Positions 1 through 7,192 of a stretch of DNA of 11,353 bases are shown here, piece after piece (positions within the stretch are counted from its first letter, which is position 1; the number at the start of each line of letters is the position of its first letter). The notes below the pieces were generated by a model. That model was not told the DNA's origin, did not search any database, and was given only the letters and a program-made list of their open reading frames with translations. A program made the position numbers and the translations under genes. Origin of the DNA: Candidatus Omnitrophota bacterium (GTDB lineage: Bacteria; Omnitrophota; Omnitrophia; Omnitrophales; JACROU01); assembly GCA_016206875.1 (NCBI GenBank), contig JACQQR010000136.1:1-11353 (forward strand). The letters are read 5' to 3'.

Positions 1-16
1 AACCCTCACCCTTAAT

Positions 17-53
17 CCCTCTCCCTTTCTCGCCTTCGGCGGAAGGGAGAGGG
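17..53. repeat. Palindromic intergenic repeat, 11-bp perfect arms
   Basis: The arms at 17-27 and 43-53 are perfect inverse complements (CCCTCTCCCTT / AAGGGAGAGGG). Inside them is a second small hairpin (CGCC at 31-34, GGCG at 38-41). The element lies about 40 bases past the stop codon of the enoyl-CoA hydratase gene. The context CCCTCACCCTTAATCCCTCTCC is typical of a dispersed repeat type found in many bacterial genomes. There is no T-tract after the stem on the minus strand, so it is not a classical terminator, although it could slow RNA polymerase or protect the mRNA 3' end. No terminator is otherwise visible for the operon ending at 94. Confidence 0.75.
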
Positions 54-93
54 GCAGCAGCTACGCTCTTACACCCTTACTCGAGTCCTTTGT

Positions 94-873
94 TTACTCA
101 AACTTGGGTTGGCGCTTTTCGATAAACGCGGAAAGCCCCTCTTTCATATCCCGCGTTTCACAGACTTTGCCGAAGAGCCTCGCTTCGTAAACCAGGCCTT
201 CTTCCAAAGGCAGTTCTCCCGCTTTCCGTACGGCATCCAAAATAAACTCCGTCGCCTTAGCCCCTTTCGACGCAATGCGTTTGGCCATGCCCACGGCCTC
301 TTTCATCAATTCATCATCTGTAACCAATCGGTTGATTAATCCAATGCGGAGCGCTTCCTGAGCCGAAATCATGTCTCCGGTCAAATCCAGTTCTAGCGCC
401 TTAGCCATACCCACAATATGCACAAGCCGCTGGGTGCCGCCAAATCCCGGCATGATGCCCAAATTAATTTCGGGCTGGCCAAAACGGGCCCGGTCTGAGG
501 CAATGCGAATGTGACAGGCCATAGCCAATTCATTACCCCCACCTAAACAAACGGCATTAATGGCGGCAATCACGGGTTTGGATAAATTTTCAATCTTTGA
601 GAGAATTTTTTGCCCGCTGAGCGCCATTTCCTCGGCCTCGCGGCCCGACTGAATTTTAATCAGCTCCCGAATATCCGCGCCCGCTACAAAGGCAAATTGG
701 CCGGCACCGGTTAGAATCATTACCCGCTGGGACGGATCTTTTTCAAACTGGTCTATGGCTGCGCTGAGCTCTCCCATTACTTTCTGCGACAGAGAATTGG
801 CCGGCGGATTCTCAATAGTACAAATCATCACAGCATCTTCTTTAGAAATTCGAATCGTTGAATTAGCGCCCAT
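94..873 (-). CDS. Enoyl-CoA hydratase/isomerase (crotonase family)
   Basis: A 259-residue protein of normal crotonase length. It should add water across the trans-2,3 double bond of enoyl-CoA thioesters, the second step of beta-oxidation (or the reverse in a butyrate/hydroxybutyrate route), in the cytosol. The oxyanion-hole segment AGADI is at residues 64-68 and GGGNE at 111-115. Both catalytic glutamates of the mammalian enzyme are present, as E115 and E135 (GQPE), followed by the MPGFGGTQRL signature (141-150). The start at 873 is chosen because AGGGGA (878-883) sits just upstream and the protein then begins where the family begins. An upstream in-frame ATG at 942 would add 23 residues inside the preceding gene and has no such support. 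The dehydrogenase gene ends only 16 bases upstream, so the two are surely cotranscribed. Chain-length preference cannot be read from the sequence, and another crotonase activity is possible, but the two Glu residues favour hydratase. Confidence 0.93.
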   Translation of the reverse strand: MGANSTIRISKEDAVMICTIENPPANSLSQKVMGELSAAIDQFEKDPSQRVMILTGAGQFAFVAGADIRELIKIQSGREAEEMALSGQKILSKIENLSKPVIAAINAVCLGGGNELAMACHIRIASDRARFGQPEINLGIMPGFGGTQRLVHIVGMAKALELDLTGDMISAQEALRIGLINRLVTDDELMKEAVGMAKRIASKGAKATEFILDAVRKAGELPLEEGLVYEARLFGKVCETRDMKEGLSAFIEKRQPKFE

Positions 874-889
874 AACGTCCCCTTTTATT

Positions 890-2110
890 TTATCGATACT
901 CAAAAAATCCTCTTCCCGTCTTCTTCCCCAAATACCCGGCATCTACCATTCGTTTGAGAAGCGGCGCCGGCCAAAACCGGTCGCCATACCGGGCGTACAT
1001 TTTTTTAAGCTCGGAAAAAACCACATCAATACCTACACTGTCGGCATAATGTAATACGCCGCCGCGCTCGCGCGGAAAGCCCAGCCCCGCCATAACTCCT
1101 ACTTCAATATCCGCGGGGCGGGAGATATTTTCTTGAACGCACAGCGCCGCCTCATTCACCATAGGAAACAGCAAACGTTCGACGGAAAATTCCCCTTTTT
1201 TAATTTTGTGTTGCGCTTGAATTGCGGAAATCATTGAATCCAATTCGGGGTTTTTCCCGGCGCCGTCCGGGTACAGAAAAAATCCCTTGCTCGATTTACG
1301 TCCATAAAATTTTTTCTCGTACATCGCCTCCCACAAAGCAGCCGGTTTCATCCGGTTCCCGTAAGCGTCCAGTAAAACGAACTCTACATCGCGGCAGATG
1401 TCCAGGCCCACATTATCCACGAGAGTAAAAGGCCCCATGGGCATGCCAAAATCTTTGACTGCCTGATCCATTGCCTCAAGGCCGGAAGCTCCTTCCTCGA
1501 GGCAATAAGCCGCTTCATTCAAATAAGGCATCAAAAGCCTGTTGATTAAAAATCCTGCGCATTCATTCACCACAATCGGCAGTTTACGCAGCGTCTCGGA
1601 AAAACGGATCATGTCTTCCACCGTCCCGGAATCCGTGGCTAAACCGGGTATGATTTCAATCAACTTCATGACATGCGCGGGATAAAAAAAATGAAGCCCC
1701 ACTACTTGGCCCGGCCTTTTGGTGGCGGCGCCTATCGCGGAAATGGGAAGACTGGAAGTATTGGTCGCTAAAATGGCATGCCTGGGCGTAGACGCATCTA
1801 TATCTTTAAACACGGCTTCTTTGATACCTATTTTCTCGGGCACGGCTTCTATCACGACATCCACATCTTTAAAATCACTATAAGAAGTGCTGCCCTTCAC
1901 CAGAGAAAATTTCTTTTCCATTTCCGCCGGCTCAAGCTTTCCCTGTTCAACGCGCCGCTTATAAATAGAATGGATTTTATCCAGGCCTTTCCGGACAAAC
2001 TCATCACTCACATCTTTAAGCACCACCGGAATACCGGCATAAGAAATGACCTGCGCGATTTCAGCGCCCATTGCCCCTGCCCCAACAACCGCCGCCTTAT
2101 AAATATACAT
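890..2110 (-). CDS. 3-Hydroxyacyl-CoA dehydrogenase, FadB C-terminal-half type
   Basis: A 406-residue cytosolic enzyme expected to oxidise (S)-3-hydroxyacyl-CoA to 3-ketoacyl-CoA with NAD+. Residues 1-180 form a Rossmann domain with GAGAMG at 10-15. The catalytic set seen in human HAD is present at matching spacing: S119 (NTSS), H140 (HFFYP), E152 (KLIEI) and N190 (FLINRLL). Two copies of the helical C-terminal domain follow, at about 185-280 and 307-406; the second has the LGFPRERGG segment (343-350) familiar from FadB and FadJ. Stand-alone 3-hydroxybutyryl-CoA dehydrogenases are about 280 residues with one such domain, so this protein corresponds to the C-terminal half of the FadB alpha subunit without its hydratase, and a separate hydratase gene follows 16 bases downstream. 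AGGGAG about 7 bases before the ATG supports the start. The patatin-fusion gene ends 17 bases upstream. A role in beta-oxidation is the simplest reading; the synthetic direction is not excluded. Confidence 0.93.
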   Translation of the reverse strand: MYIYKAAVVGAGAMGAEIAQVISYAGIPVVLKDVSDEFVRKGLDKIHSIYKRRVEQGKLEPAEMEKKFSLVKGSTSYSDFKDVDVVIEAVPEKIGIKEAVFKDIDASTPRHAILATNTSSLPISAIGAATKRPGQVVGLHFFYPAHVMKLIEIIPGLATDSGTVEDMIRFSETLRKLPIVVNECAGFLINRLLMPYLNEAAYCLEEGASGLEAMDQAVKDFGMPMGPFTLVDNVGLDICRDVEFVLLDAYGNRMKPAALWEAMYEKKFYGRKSSKGFFLYPDGAGKNPELDSMISAIQAQHKIKKGEFSVERLLFPMVNEAALCVQENISRPADIEVGVMAGLGFPRERGGVLHYADSVGIDVVFSELKKMYARYGDRFWPAPLLKRMVDAGYLGKKTGRGFFEYR

Positions 2111-2127
2111 GCGCGTCTCCCTTGGAA

Positions 2128-4212
2128 TTATTCTCGAATCAACGCCTTAATCTCTTCCAGTTTTTCCATGGCTTTCTCCTCGCCCATTTGAATAAATTTG
2201 TCGGCGGAATAAAACTCAGCCCAATGCGCATCCGTAACCACCGGCGCAATCTCCACATCCGATCCCTGCGCGGCAGCGGAAGCTATTTTGGATTCCATAA
2301 ACTGCATCGTTTGCATGAGCACATTAAAAATATTGGCCAAATAACGTCTTCTCATATGAACTTGGAGACTCAGCCACGCTCGTTTGAATGGATTTGTTTC
2401 TTTTTTTGCCCGCTCTTCCAAAACCCGGGTTCTCTGCTCTATCAACGTTTTCCTTTCTTCAAATTGAGAAAATCCGGAAAGCACATTTACGGAAATTATT
2501 TTATTAACCCCTACGCTTGCCAACACTTTCACAGGCAAAGGGTCAATAACTCCTCCGTCAATCAAATAACGGTTATTCAAAAAAACAGGACGGAAAATTC
2601 CGGGAATGGAAATGCTGGCGCGCACAGCCAGGGCCACTTCTCCTTCTTCCAGCACAATTTCCTCCGAGGTGAATAAGTCCGTGGCAATCACTTTGATGGG
2701 GATGTCAAGATCCTGAAACGTTTTTTCTCCGATCAATGATTTTATATACCGGACAATTTGCTGCCCTTTGAAAAAGCCGTGATGCGCCATCGAAAAATCT
2801 TTCATACCCACAAGCTGTAAAAATGCGGACTGTTTTGTGAGATTCTTAGCAATTTTTTCGCACTCGTCCGCGGAATATCCGGAAGCCCAAAGCACCCCGA
2901 TAAAAGCCCCGATGCTGGAACCCGCGATCACATCGATAGGAATTTTCTGGCGCTCTAAAACTTTGATCACCCCGATATGCGCTAACCCAAAGGCCGCCCC
3001 GCTTCCCAGCACCAGCCCGACTAAAGATCCGGTCATATCTCTTGCCAAATAACGAAGCACGCGGCTGTAGGGATCGCCAGAGCGCTCGGTCACATACAGC
3101 CTGCTTCCTTCAATCGGAAAATCCTGCATATCCGAAACTAAAGGCAAGCGGGCAAAAATCTTTCGTTCCGGAACTTCTTTTGTGCCCGAAACCCCGACTG
3201 TTTTTTTGCTGCCGTCCTGCACTAACACAAGGCGGATTTCATTGCCTAAAAATTGAAAGGACTGCTCCAGGTCATGAATCATTTTATGGGCATTTTCTAA
3301 ATCACGGGGATTTTCCCGGCATAAAAAGAGGATGTTATCCGATTGAGACAGCACTTTTAAATCAAGCGCGGCAACCTCAAGCGGCATGTCGACAAGAACC
3401 ACATCGTAATGGATCAGAAGAAACGTAAGCAGTGACACAATCTTTTTTTCGTGGATCTCTTCTTTTTCTTTTTTTAAATACACCACGTCAAAACCGCCGT
3501 GATGCGAAGCCATATGTTCTTTCATTACTTTTTCATGATTAAAATCAGCCTTGGAAAGTTCGAGGGGCTTGAAGTCTTTATCCTCAATAATCCGCGCCAC
3601 GCCTTTTTCCAATTCTTTAAAACGAGCCCCAAGCTCTACAACCGCCACTTTTTTCTTGGCGTAATGAAACAAACTGGCCGCAAGATTCACGACAAAAGTG
3701 GTTTTGCCGATGCCTGGAACCGCGCTAAAAACAGAAACAATTTTGCTGCCCCGAATTTTATCTACATCATCTCTTTGCTTGAGTCTCATTCCAAGGGAGC
3801 GGCTTAAATGAACGGAAATAGAAGGTGTGTCAGCCAAAAGTTTCAAAAAATCTTTTTTATCTATTTTGAAAATGAGGGCATCATTGACGGCCTGAATGGT
3901 TACAGAATGCGGTTTTTCAGTCAGGAGTGACACCTCGCCAAAATAATCGCCCCGATGGTAGTAAGCAATGATGTGGGATTCTTGGTTTTTATTTTTTTGC
4001 AATACCTTAAATCTTCCGGAGATAATCACATAAAAAGCGTCGCTTTCCGCCCCCTGCTCATAAATGATGTCTCCCCGTTTGCACTCTACCAGGCGAACAT
4101 ATTTTTCAAGCGTATTGATCTCAATGGGGGTTAAACCGGCAAACAGAGGGATATTTTGGAGGGAATACTCTTTAGTAAAATCACTTTTCTTGCCGAAGGA
4201 CCAGATACTCAC
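2128..4212 (-). CDS. cNMP-binding / MinD-like P-loop / patatin phospholipase fusion
   Basis: A 694-residue, three-part protein with no signal peptide or clear membrane span, so probably cytosolic or peripheral. Residues 20-145 form a cyclic-nucleotide-binding fold (PLFAGL at 22-27, phosphate cassette FGEVSLL at 91-97). Residues 157-390 resemble a MinD/ParA NTPase: Walker A PGIGKTT (166-172), Walker B-like YDVVLVDMP (269-277). Residues 397-694 form a patatin lipase: oxyanion loop GSGAAFG (403-409), nucleophile elbow GSSIG (431-435, S433) and DGG (552-554, D552), so the Ser-Asp dyad is intact. It should hydrolyse acyl esters, probably of phospholipids. Three usually conserved positions differ: His102 replaces the cassette arginine, Val165 replaces the MinD signature lysine, and Phe408 replaces the usual Arg/Lys of the GGGxRG loop. 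The start is GTG, with AGGAAG 7 bases upstream. It heads an operon with the two beta-oxidation genes. Family assignment is firm; substrate, ligand and ATPase activity are unknown. Confidence 0.9.
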   Translation of the reverse strand: MSIWSFGKKSDFTKEYSLQNIPLFAGLTPIEINTLEKYVRLVECKRGDIIYEQGAESDAFYVIISGRFKVLQKNKNQESHIIAYYHRGDYFGEVSLLTEKPHSVTIQAVNDALIFKIDKKDFLKLLADTPSISVHLSRSLGMRLKQRDDVDKIRGSKIVSVFSAVPGIGKTTFVVNLAASLFHYAKKKVAVVELGARFKELEKGVARIIEDKDFKPLELSKADFNHEKVMKEHMASHHGGFDVVYLKKEKEEIHEKKIVSLLTFLLIHYDVVLVDMPLEVAALDLKVLSQSDNILFLCRENPRDLENAHKMIHDLEQSFQFLGNEIRLVLVQDGSKKTVGVSGTKEVPERKIFARLPLVSDMQDFPIEGSRLYVTERSGDPYSRVLRYLARDMTGSLVGLVLGSGAAFGLAHIGVIKVLERQKIPIDVIAGSSIGAFIGVLWASGYSADECEKIAKNLTKQSAFLQLVGMKDFSMAHHGFFKGQQIVRYIKSLIGEKTFQDLDIPIKVIATDLFTSEEIVLEEGEVALAVRASISIPGIFRPVFLNNRYLIDGGVIDPLPVKVLASVGVNKIISVNVLSGFSQFEERKTLIEQRTRVLEERAKKETNPFKRAWLSLQVHMRRRYLANIFNVLMQTMQFMESKIASAAAQGSDVEIAPVVTDAHWAEFYSADKFIQMGEEKAMEKLEEIKALIRE

Positions 4213-4261
4213 ACAAAGTCTTCCTGTTGTTACTGAATCTTTGCAAAATGACCTGATTGCC

Positions 4262-4348
4262 TGTCATTCCCGCGAAAGCGGGAATCCAGTGACTTTGCCT
4301 TTGGCGTAATGAAAAAGTCACTGGACCCCCGCTTTCGCGGGGGTGACA
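4262..4348. repeat. Composite palindromic repeat with 35-bp arms
   Basis: The left arm 4262-4296 and the right arm 4314-4348 are inverse complements at 31 of 35 positions. Each arm contains its own hairpin (CCCGCGAAAGCGGG at 4269-4282 and a GC-rich CCCCCGC...GCGGGGG at 4326-4343). The 17-base centre is GCCTTTGGCGTAATGAA. The motif TGTCATTCCCGCGAAAGCGG is a well-known dispersed bacterial repeat type, and a relative occurs at 11289-11311. The four arm differences are all C/T or A/G pairs, so the RNA stem largely persists through G-U pairing on one strand. The element fills most of the gap between the phosphodiesterase and patatin-fusion genes. It is probably a non-autonomous (MITE- or REP-like) element that may also end or attenuate transcription. 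Confidence 0.85.
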
Positions 4349-4397
4349 AACCCTACACGAACTTAGGAAACAGCGTATTAGATGAAAACCACTGTGC

Positions 4398-4420
4398 AAA
4401 AGGTTATCTAAAAGGTTATC
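4398..4420. repeat. Short tandem direct repeat
   Basis: AAAAGGTTATC occurs at 4398-4408 and again at 4410-4420, a period of 12. It lies 33 bases beyond the phosphodiesterase stop codon and upstream of the patatin-fusion gene (minus-strand reading GATAACCTTTT twice). It could be a binding site for a dimeric regulator or simply a chance duplication. Confidence 0.6.
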
Positions 4421-4452
4421 GGCCATACGAAGGGATTCTGAAGATTTAGCGC

Positions 4453-5178
4453 CTAGTTTGGCTCCTGAATCAGCCGGCTGGGGATATCGGTGATAATCCC
4501 GTCGATTTCCCGGGCCTTCCAGTGCCGGACATTCTTCAGGGAATTCACTGTCCAAATAAATACGTACATGCCTTGAGCCTTAGCCCATTTTATAAGCGAT
4601 GCGCTGGCGATCCGGTGATGAGGATGAATGGAACGGAAGCCTAAATAGCAAGCTTTCTCAAATGAACTTTTGGGTTTCGTACGCGCAATCAGCCCCAGCC
4701 AAATGGTAGGATCTCGTTTTTGGATTTCAATCAGTTGTTTGTCCGAAAATGAGCAGATAATGATTTTATCCAGCATTTGTTTCTTCTTTTCCAAAATTTG
4801 CAGCAAAACATCAGCCATTTCCTTGCGCCTTATTTTGTCCTCCTTAATTTCTACCATAACCCGCACGCGAGGCAGAAGAATATCTAATGCCTCTTCTAAC
4901 TTTAAAATTTTTTCCCCCCGGAAACGGGGATCGAAATAAGATCCGTAATCAAACTGCCGCAGATAACGAAAATCACACTGGGTTACTTTTCCTTTTCCGT
5001 CCGAATATTTTTTAATATCATTATTATGAATCACAACTAATTCTTTATCGCGCGTGAGCCGTACATCCAATTCAATCATGGGAATCCCCAATGCCACGGC
5101 CAGCTTAAAACCGGAAGCGGAATTCTCGGGCGTCAATTTTGGAACTCCACGATGCCCGATGATTTGAAAATCAATCAT
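4453..5178 (-). CDS. Glycerophosphodiester phosphodiesterase (GDPD family)
   Basis: A 241-residue TIM-barrel enzyme of the UgpQ type, expected to split glycerophosphodiesters into sn-glycerol-3-phosphate and an alcohol. Catalytic and metal residues of the family are visible: H9-R10 (GHRG), E18-N19 (PEN), E36 and D38 (ELDV), H51, E110 (VEIK), W209 (IWTVN) and D231 near the C-terminus (ITDIP). The residue after His51 is Asn rather than the usual Asp. There is no signal peptide, so it acts in the cytosol, unlike periplasmic GlpQ. The start at 5178 is chosen because the ATG overlaps the TGA of glpK as ATGA, giving translational coupling, and because the product then begins MIDFQIIGHRG as in the family. 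A start at 5211 would add 11 residues inside glpK. Coupling to glycerol kinase fits a shared supply of glycerol-3-phosphate. Substrate specificity is not readable from the sequence. Confidence 0.92.
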   Translation of the reverse strand: MIDFQIIGHRGVPKLTPENSASGFKLAVALGIPMIELDVRLTRDKELVVIHNNDIKKYSDGKGKVTQCDFRYLRQFDYGSYFDPRFRGEKILKLEEALDILLPRVRVMVEIKEDKIRRKEMADVLLQILEKKKQMLDKIIICSFSDKQLIEIQKRDPTIWLGLIARTKPKSSFEKACYLGFRSIHPHHRIASASLIKWAKAQGMYVFIWTVNSLKNVRHWKAREIDGIITDIPSRLIQEPN

Positions 5179-6662
5179 GGCCCTAAAACTCTTTGGATTT
5201 GCCGCCGCCAATGATGCAGCATTTGTTTGCGTTTGGCCCGAGAAAGTCCGGGCCTAAAGGTTTGATAACGGATGAGATGATCTAACACATAGGGCCCCTT
5301 CCATATGCCAAGGCTCACCCCGGCCATTTTGCCTATTCCCCAGGCCGTACTTTCCGTAAGATGACTGCGAAGAATGCGTAAACCCAAAATGTCCGACTGA
5401 AATTGCATGAGAAAATTGTTATTACTGGCCCCCCCGTCCACTTTTAAAAATCGAATCGGAAACCGAAGCTCTTTTTTGACGGCTAAAACCAAATCAGAAA
5501 CTTGTAAGGCAACGGATTCTAACGAAGCCCGAACAATGTGAGCGGAAGTCACACCGCGCGTAAGCCCTAAAATGGCTCCCCGGGCCTCAGCATTCCAATA
5601 AGGCGCGCCTAATCCTGTGAATGCCGGAATTACGGTAACGCCGTGGGAGTCGGATACGGATTTTGCTATCTGCTCTGACTCGCCGGCACTTCTAATCCAT
5701 CGCATGGAATCGCGCAGCCACTGAATCAGCGCCCCGCCGATAAATACGGCCCCTTCAATCGCATAAACCGGTTTTCCAAAGGCATCGCAGGCAAGCGTGG
5801 TCAGAAGGCCTTGTTGAGAATGCACCCGGACACTCCCCGTATTCATCATCAAAAAGCATCCCGTTCCGTAAGTGTTTTTCATTTCCCCGCGCCCATAACA
5901 TGCCTGGCCATACAAAGCCGCCTGCTGATCCCCGGCCATTGCCATGACCGGAATTCCATCCGGAAGAATGTGCCATTTCTTCGTATTGCCAAAATGCGAA
6001 GCCGAAACTTGAACGCGCGGAAGCATGGAGGGATGGGCGGAAAATATTCGGCAAAGCCGTTGATCCCACTCCCGGGTCTGAATATTGTAAAGAAGCGTCC
6101 GTGAAGCGTTGGTGACATCCGTGGCATGCTCGCCGGTCATGTTCCATAAAAGCCAAGTGTCCATGGTGCCAAAAGCCACCTGTCCCCGTTTTGCATCTTG
6201 AGCCAACTTCGGAAGCTGCTTCATCAACCATAAAATTTTTGACCCGGAAAAATAGGGATCCAGCACCAAACCGGTTTTTTCACGAATCAAGGGTTCCAGG
6301 CCGCGTTTTTTAAGTCCTTCACAAATTCCGGATGTGCGCCTGTCTTGCCAAACGATTACCGGGTGATAGGGCTTTCCGGTTTTTCGGTTCCATAAAACAG
6401 TAGATTCTCGTTGATTGGTAATTCCAATCGCTCGAATCTCATTTGAGCTGATGCGGGATTTTCGAATCGCTTGGGTGATTGCCGTTCGAACTGAATGTAA
6501 AATATCTTGGGGGGAATGTTCTACCCACCCGGGTTTCGGATAGTGTTGAGGGATCTCGACATATCCTGCGCCTTTGGTTTTCCCCCGTGAGTCTACAACA
6601 AGAGCACGGCTGCCCGTAGTTCCCTGGTCTATAGCTAAAATATATTGTTTAGATTGAGACAT
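5175..6662 (-). CDS. glpK: Glycerol kinase
   Basis: A 495-residue FGGY-family kinase, the usual GlpK length, that phosphorylates glycerol to sn-glycerol-3-phosphate with ATP in the cytosol. Landmarks correspond closely to the E. coli enzyme: DQGTTGSRA at 12-20 (phosphate binding), NQRE at 83-86 (Arg85 and Glu86 contact glycerol), Tyr137, and GDQQ at 244-247 with catalytic Asp245. The ATP-site segments YGTGCF (265-270) and VDGGASNNNF (408-417) and the C-terminal ESTAWG (437-442) are present, so it should be active. The ATG at 6662 gives the standard N-terminus, but I see no good Shine-Dalgarno sequence before it (ACCCGGTTTTTTACCGCC precedes the ATG). No glpF or glpD is in the window. Its stop codon overlaps the start of the phosphodiesterase gene, and both feed the same product pool. 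Confidence 0.97.
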   Translation of the reverse strand: MSQSKQYILAIDQGTTGSRALVVDSRGKTKGAGYVEIPQHYPKPGWVEHSPQDILHSVRTAITQAIRKSRISSNEIRAIGITNQRESTVLWNRKTGKPYHPVIVWQDRRTSGICEGLKKRGLEPLIREKTGLVLDPYFSGSKILWLMKQLPKLAQDAKRGQVAFGTMDTWLLWNMTGEHATDVTNASRTLLYNIQTREWDQRLCRIFSAHPSMLPRVQVSASHFGNTKKWHILPDGIPVMAMAGDQQAALYGQACYGRGEMKNTYGTGCFLMMNTGSVRVHSQQGLLTTLACDAFGKPVYAIEGAVFIGGALIQWLRDSMRWIRSAGESEQIAKSVSDSHGVTVIPAFTGLGAPYWNAEARGAILGLTRGVTSAHIVRASLESVALQVSDLVLAVKKELRFPIRFLKVDGGASNNNFLMQFQSDILGLRILRSHLTESTAWGIGKMAGVSLGIWKGPYVLDHLIRYQTFRPGLSRAKRKQMLHHWRRQIQRVLGP

Positions 6663-6768
6663 GGCGGTAAAAAACCGGGTTTCTAAAGAGCGTGGAAATG
6701 TTTTTTAAAAAGAGAATGAATCGGGTTACAAAACAACGCGAAAATTTGATGGGTAAAAATCGATTAAA

Positions 6769-6787
6769 ATCCATAGAGGATATGGAT
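6769..6787 (-). terminator. Possible weak terminator after the stand-alone PilZ gene
   Basis: A 7-bp perfect stem (ATCCATA / TATGGAT, arms 6769-6775 and 6781-6787) with a 5-base loop lies about 10 bases past the PilZ stop codon. On the minus strand it is followed by TTTAATCGATTTTT. The stem is AT-rich and the T-tract interrupted, so this is only a weak rho-independent candidate separating the PilZ gene from glpK. Confidence 0.35.
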
Positions 6788-6796
6788 CGGTAAGAA

Positions 6797-7192
6797 TTAG
6801 ATTTCCTTTAGTTCAGGCACTTCCTCTGGATCGGAAAAATCATTGATTTTTTCCTCCAGCCAGTTGTTGTAAGCAAAATCAAGGGCGCGAAATTTATCTA
6901 CAGGATCAATATGGATAAAACGAAGCCCATACTCACATCCGGCATCCTCCCCTCTGAACTTTCTTGCCCAGGCCACTTCAGCCGTCACATAAATCGGCCG
7001 CGGGTCATCCGGTATTGAAAGTTCAAGTTCAAGAGGAGCACTCACTTTTAAAATTTCCATCGTGGTCACTTTGATACCATCTCTTGAAATATCATGAGTA
7101 AGAGTCGTTACCAACTGGCCGGTCTTTGGAGATTTAAAGCGGGCGCTGATATAAGCATCAAAACGCTTAAACTTCCTTCGTTCTTTTTGCAT
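6797..7192 (-). CDS. PilZ-domain protein, putative cyclic-di-GMP receptor
   Basis: A 131-residue protein that is essentially one PilZ domain. Both cyclic-di-GMP contact motifs are intact: RxxxR at R6-R10 (RKFKR) and DxSxxG at D34-S36-G39 (DISRDG). About 60 residues of beta-rich sequence follow, ending near YGLRFIHID (88-96), then an acidic tail (112-131). The start at 7192 is decided by AAAGGAGG (7198-7205) placed 5 bases before the ATG. A longer in-frame reading to 7321 would begin almost at the predicted transcription start and adds unrelated residues. With no catalytic or membrane part, it probably acts by binding a partner when the second messenger rises; the partner is unknown. It is transcribed apart from the upstream operon but follows it directly, and that operon contains YajQ and another PilZ protein. 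Confidence 0.88.
   Translation of the reverse strand: MQKERRKFKRFDAYISARFKSPKTGQLVTTLTHDISRDGIKVTTMEILKVSAPLELELSIPDDPRPIYVTAEVAWARKFRGEDAGCEYGLRFIHIDPVDKFRALDFAYNNWLEEKINDFSDPEEVPELKEI

Noticed and set aside
2071..2676. 201-residue plus-strand open frame opposite the patatin-fusion gene
   Set aside because: It is antisense to conserved coding sequence, with no start signal and composition typical of a shadow frame.
4181..4555. 124-residue open frame on the minus strand across the intergenic repeat
   Set aside because: Its middle is only the translated repeat (CHPRESGGP and HWIPAFAGMTG are the usual readings of such repeats), and both ends overlap real genes in another frame.
5755..6231. 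Long open frames on both strands inside glpK
   Set aside because: They lie wholly inside a well-conserved glycerol kinase frame and show no family resemblance.
6685..6762. Promoter for glpK (TTGTAA, 17 bases, TTAAAA)
   Set aside because: The -10 matches at only 3 of 6 positions, which is no better than chance in AT-rich DNA.
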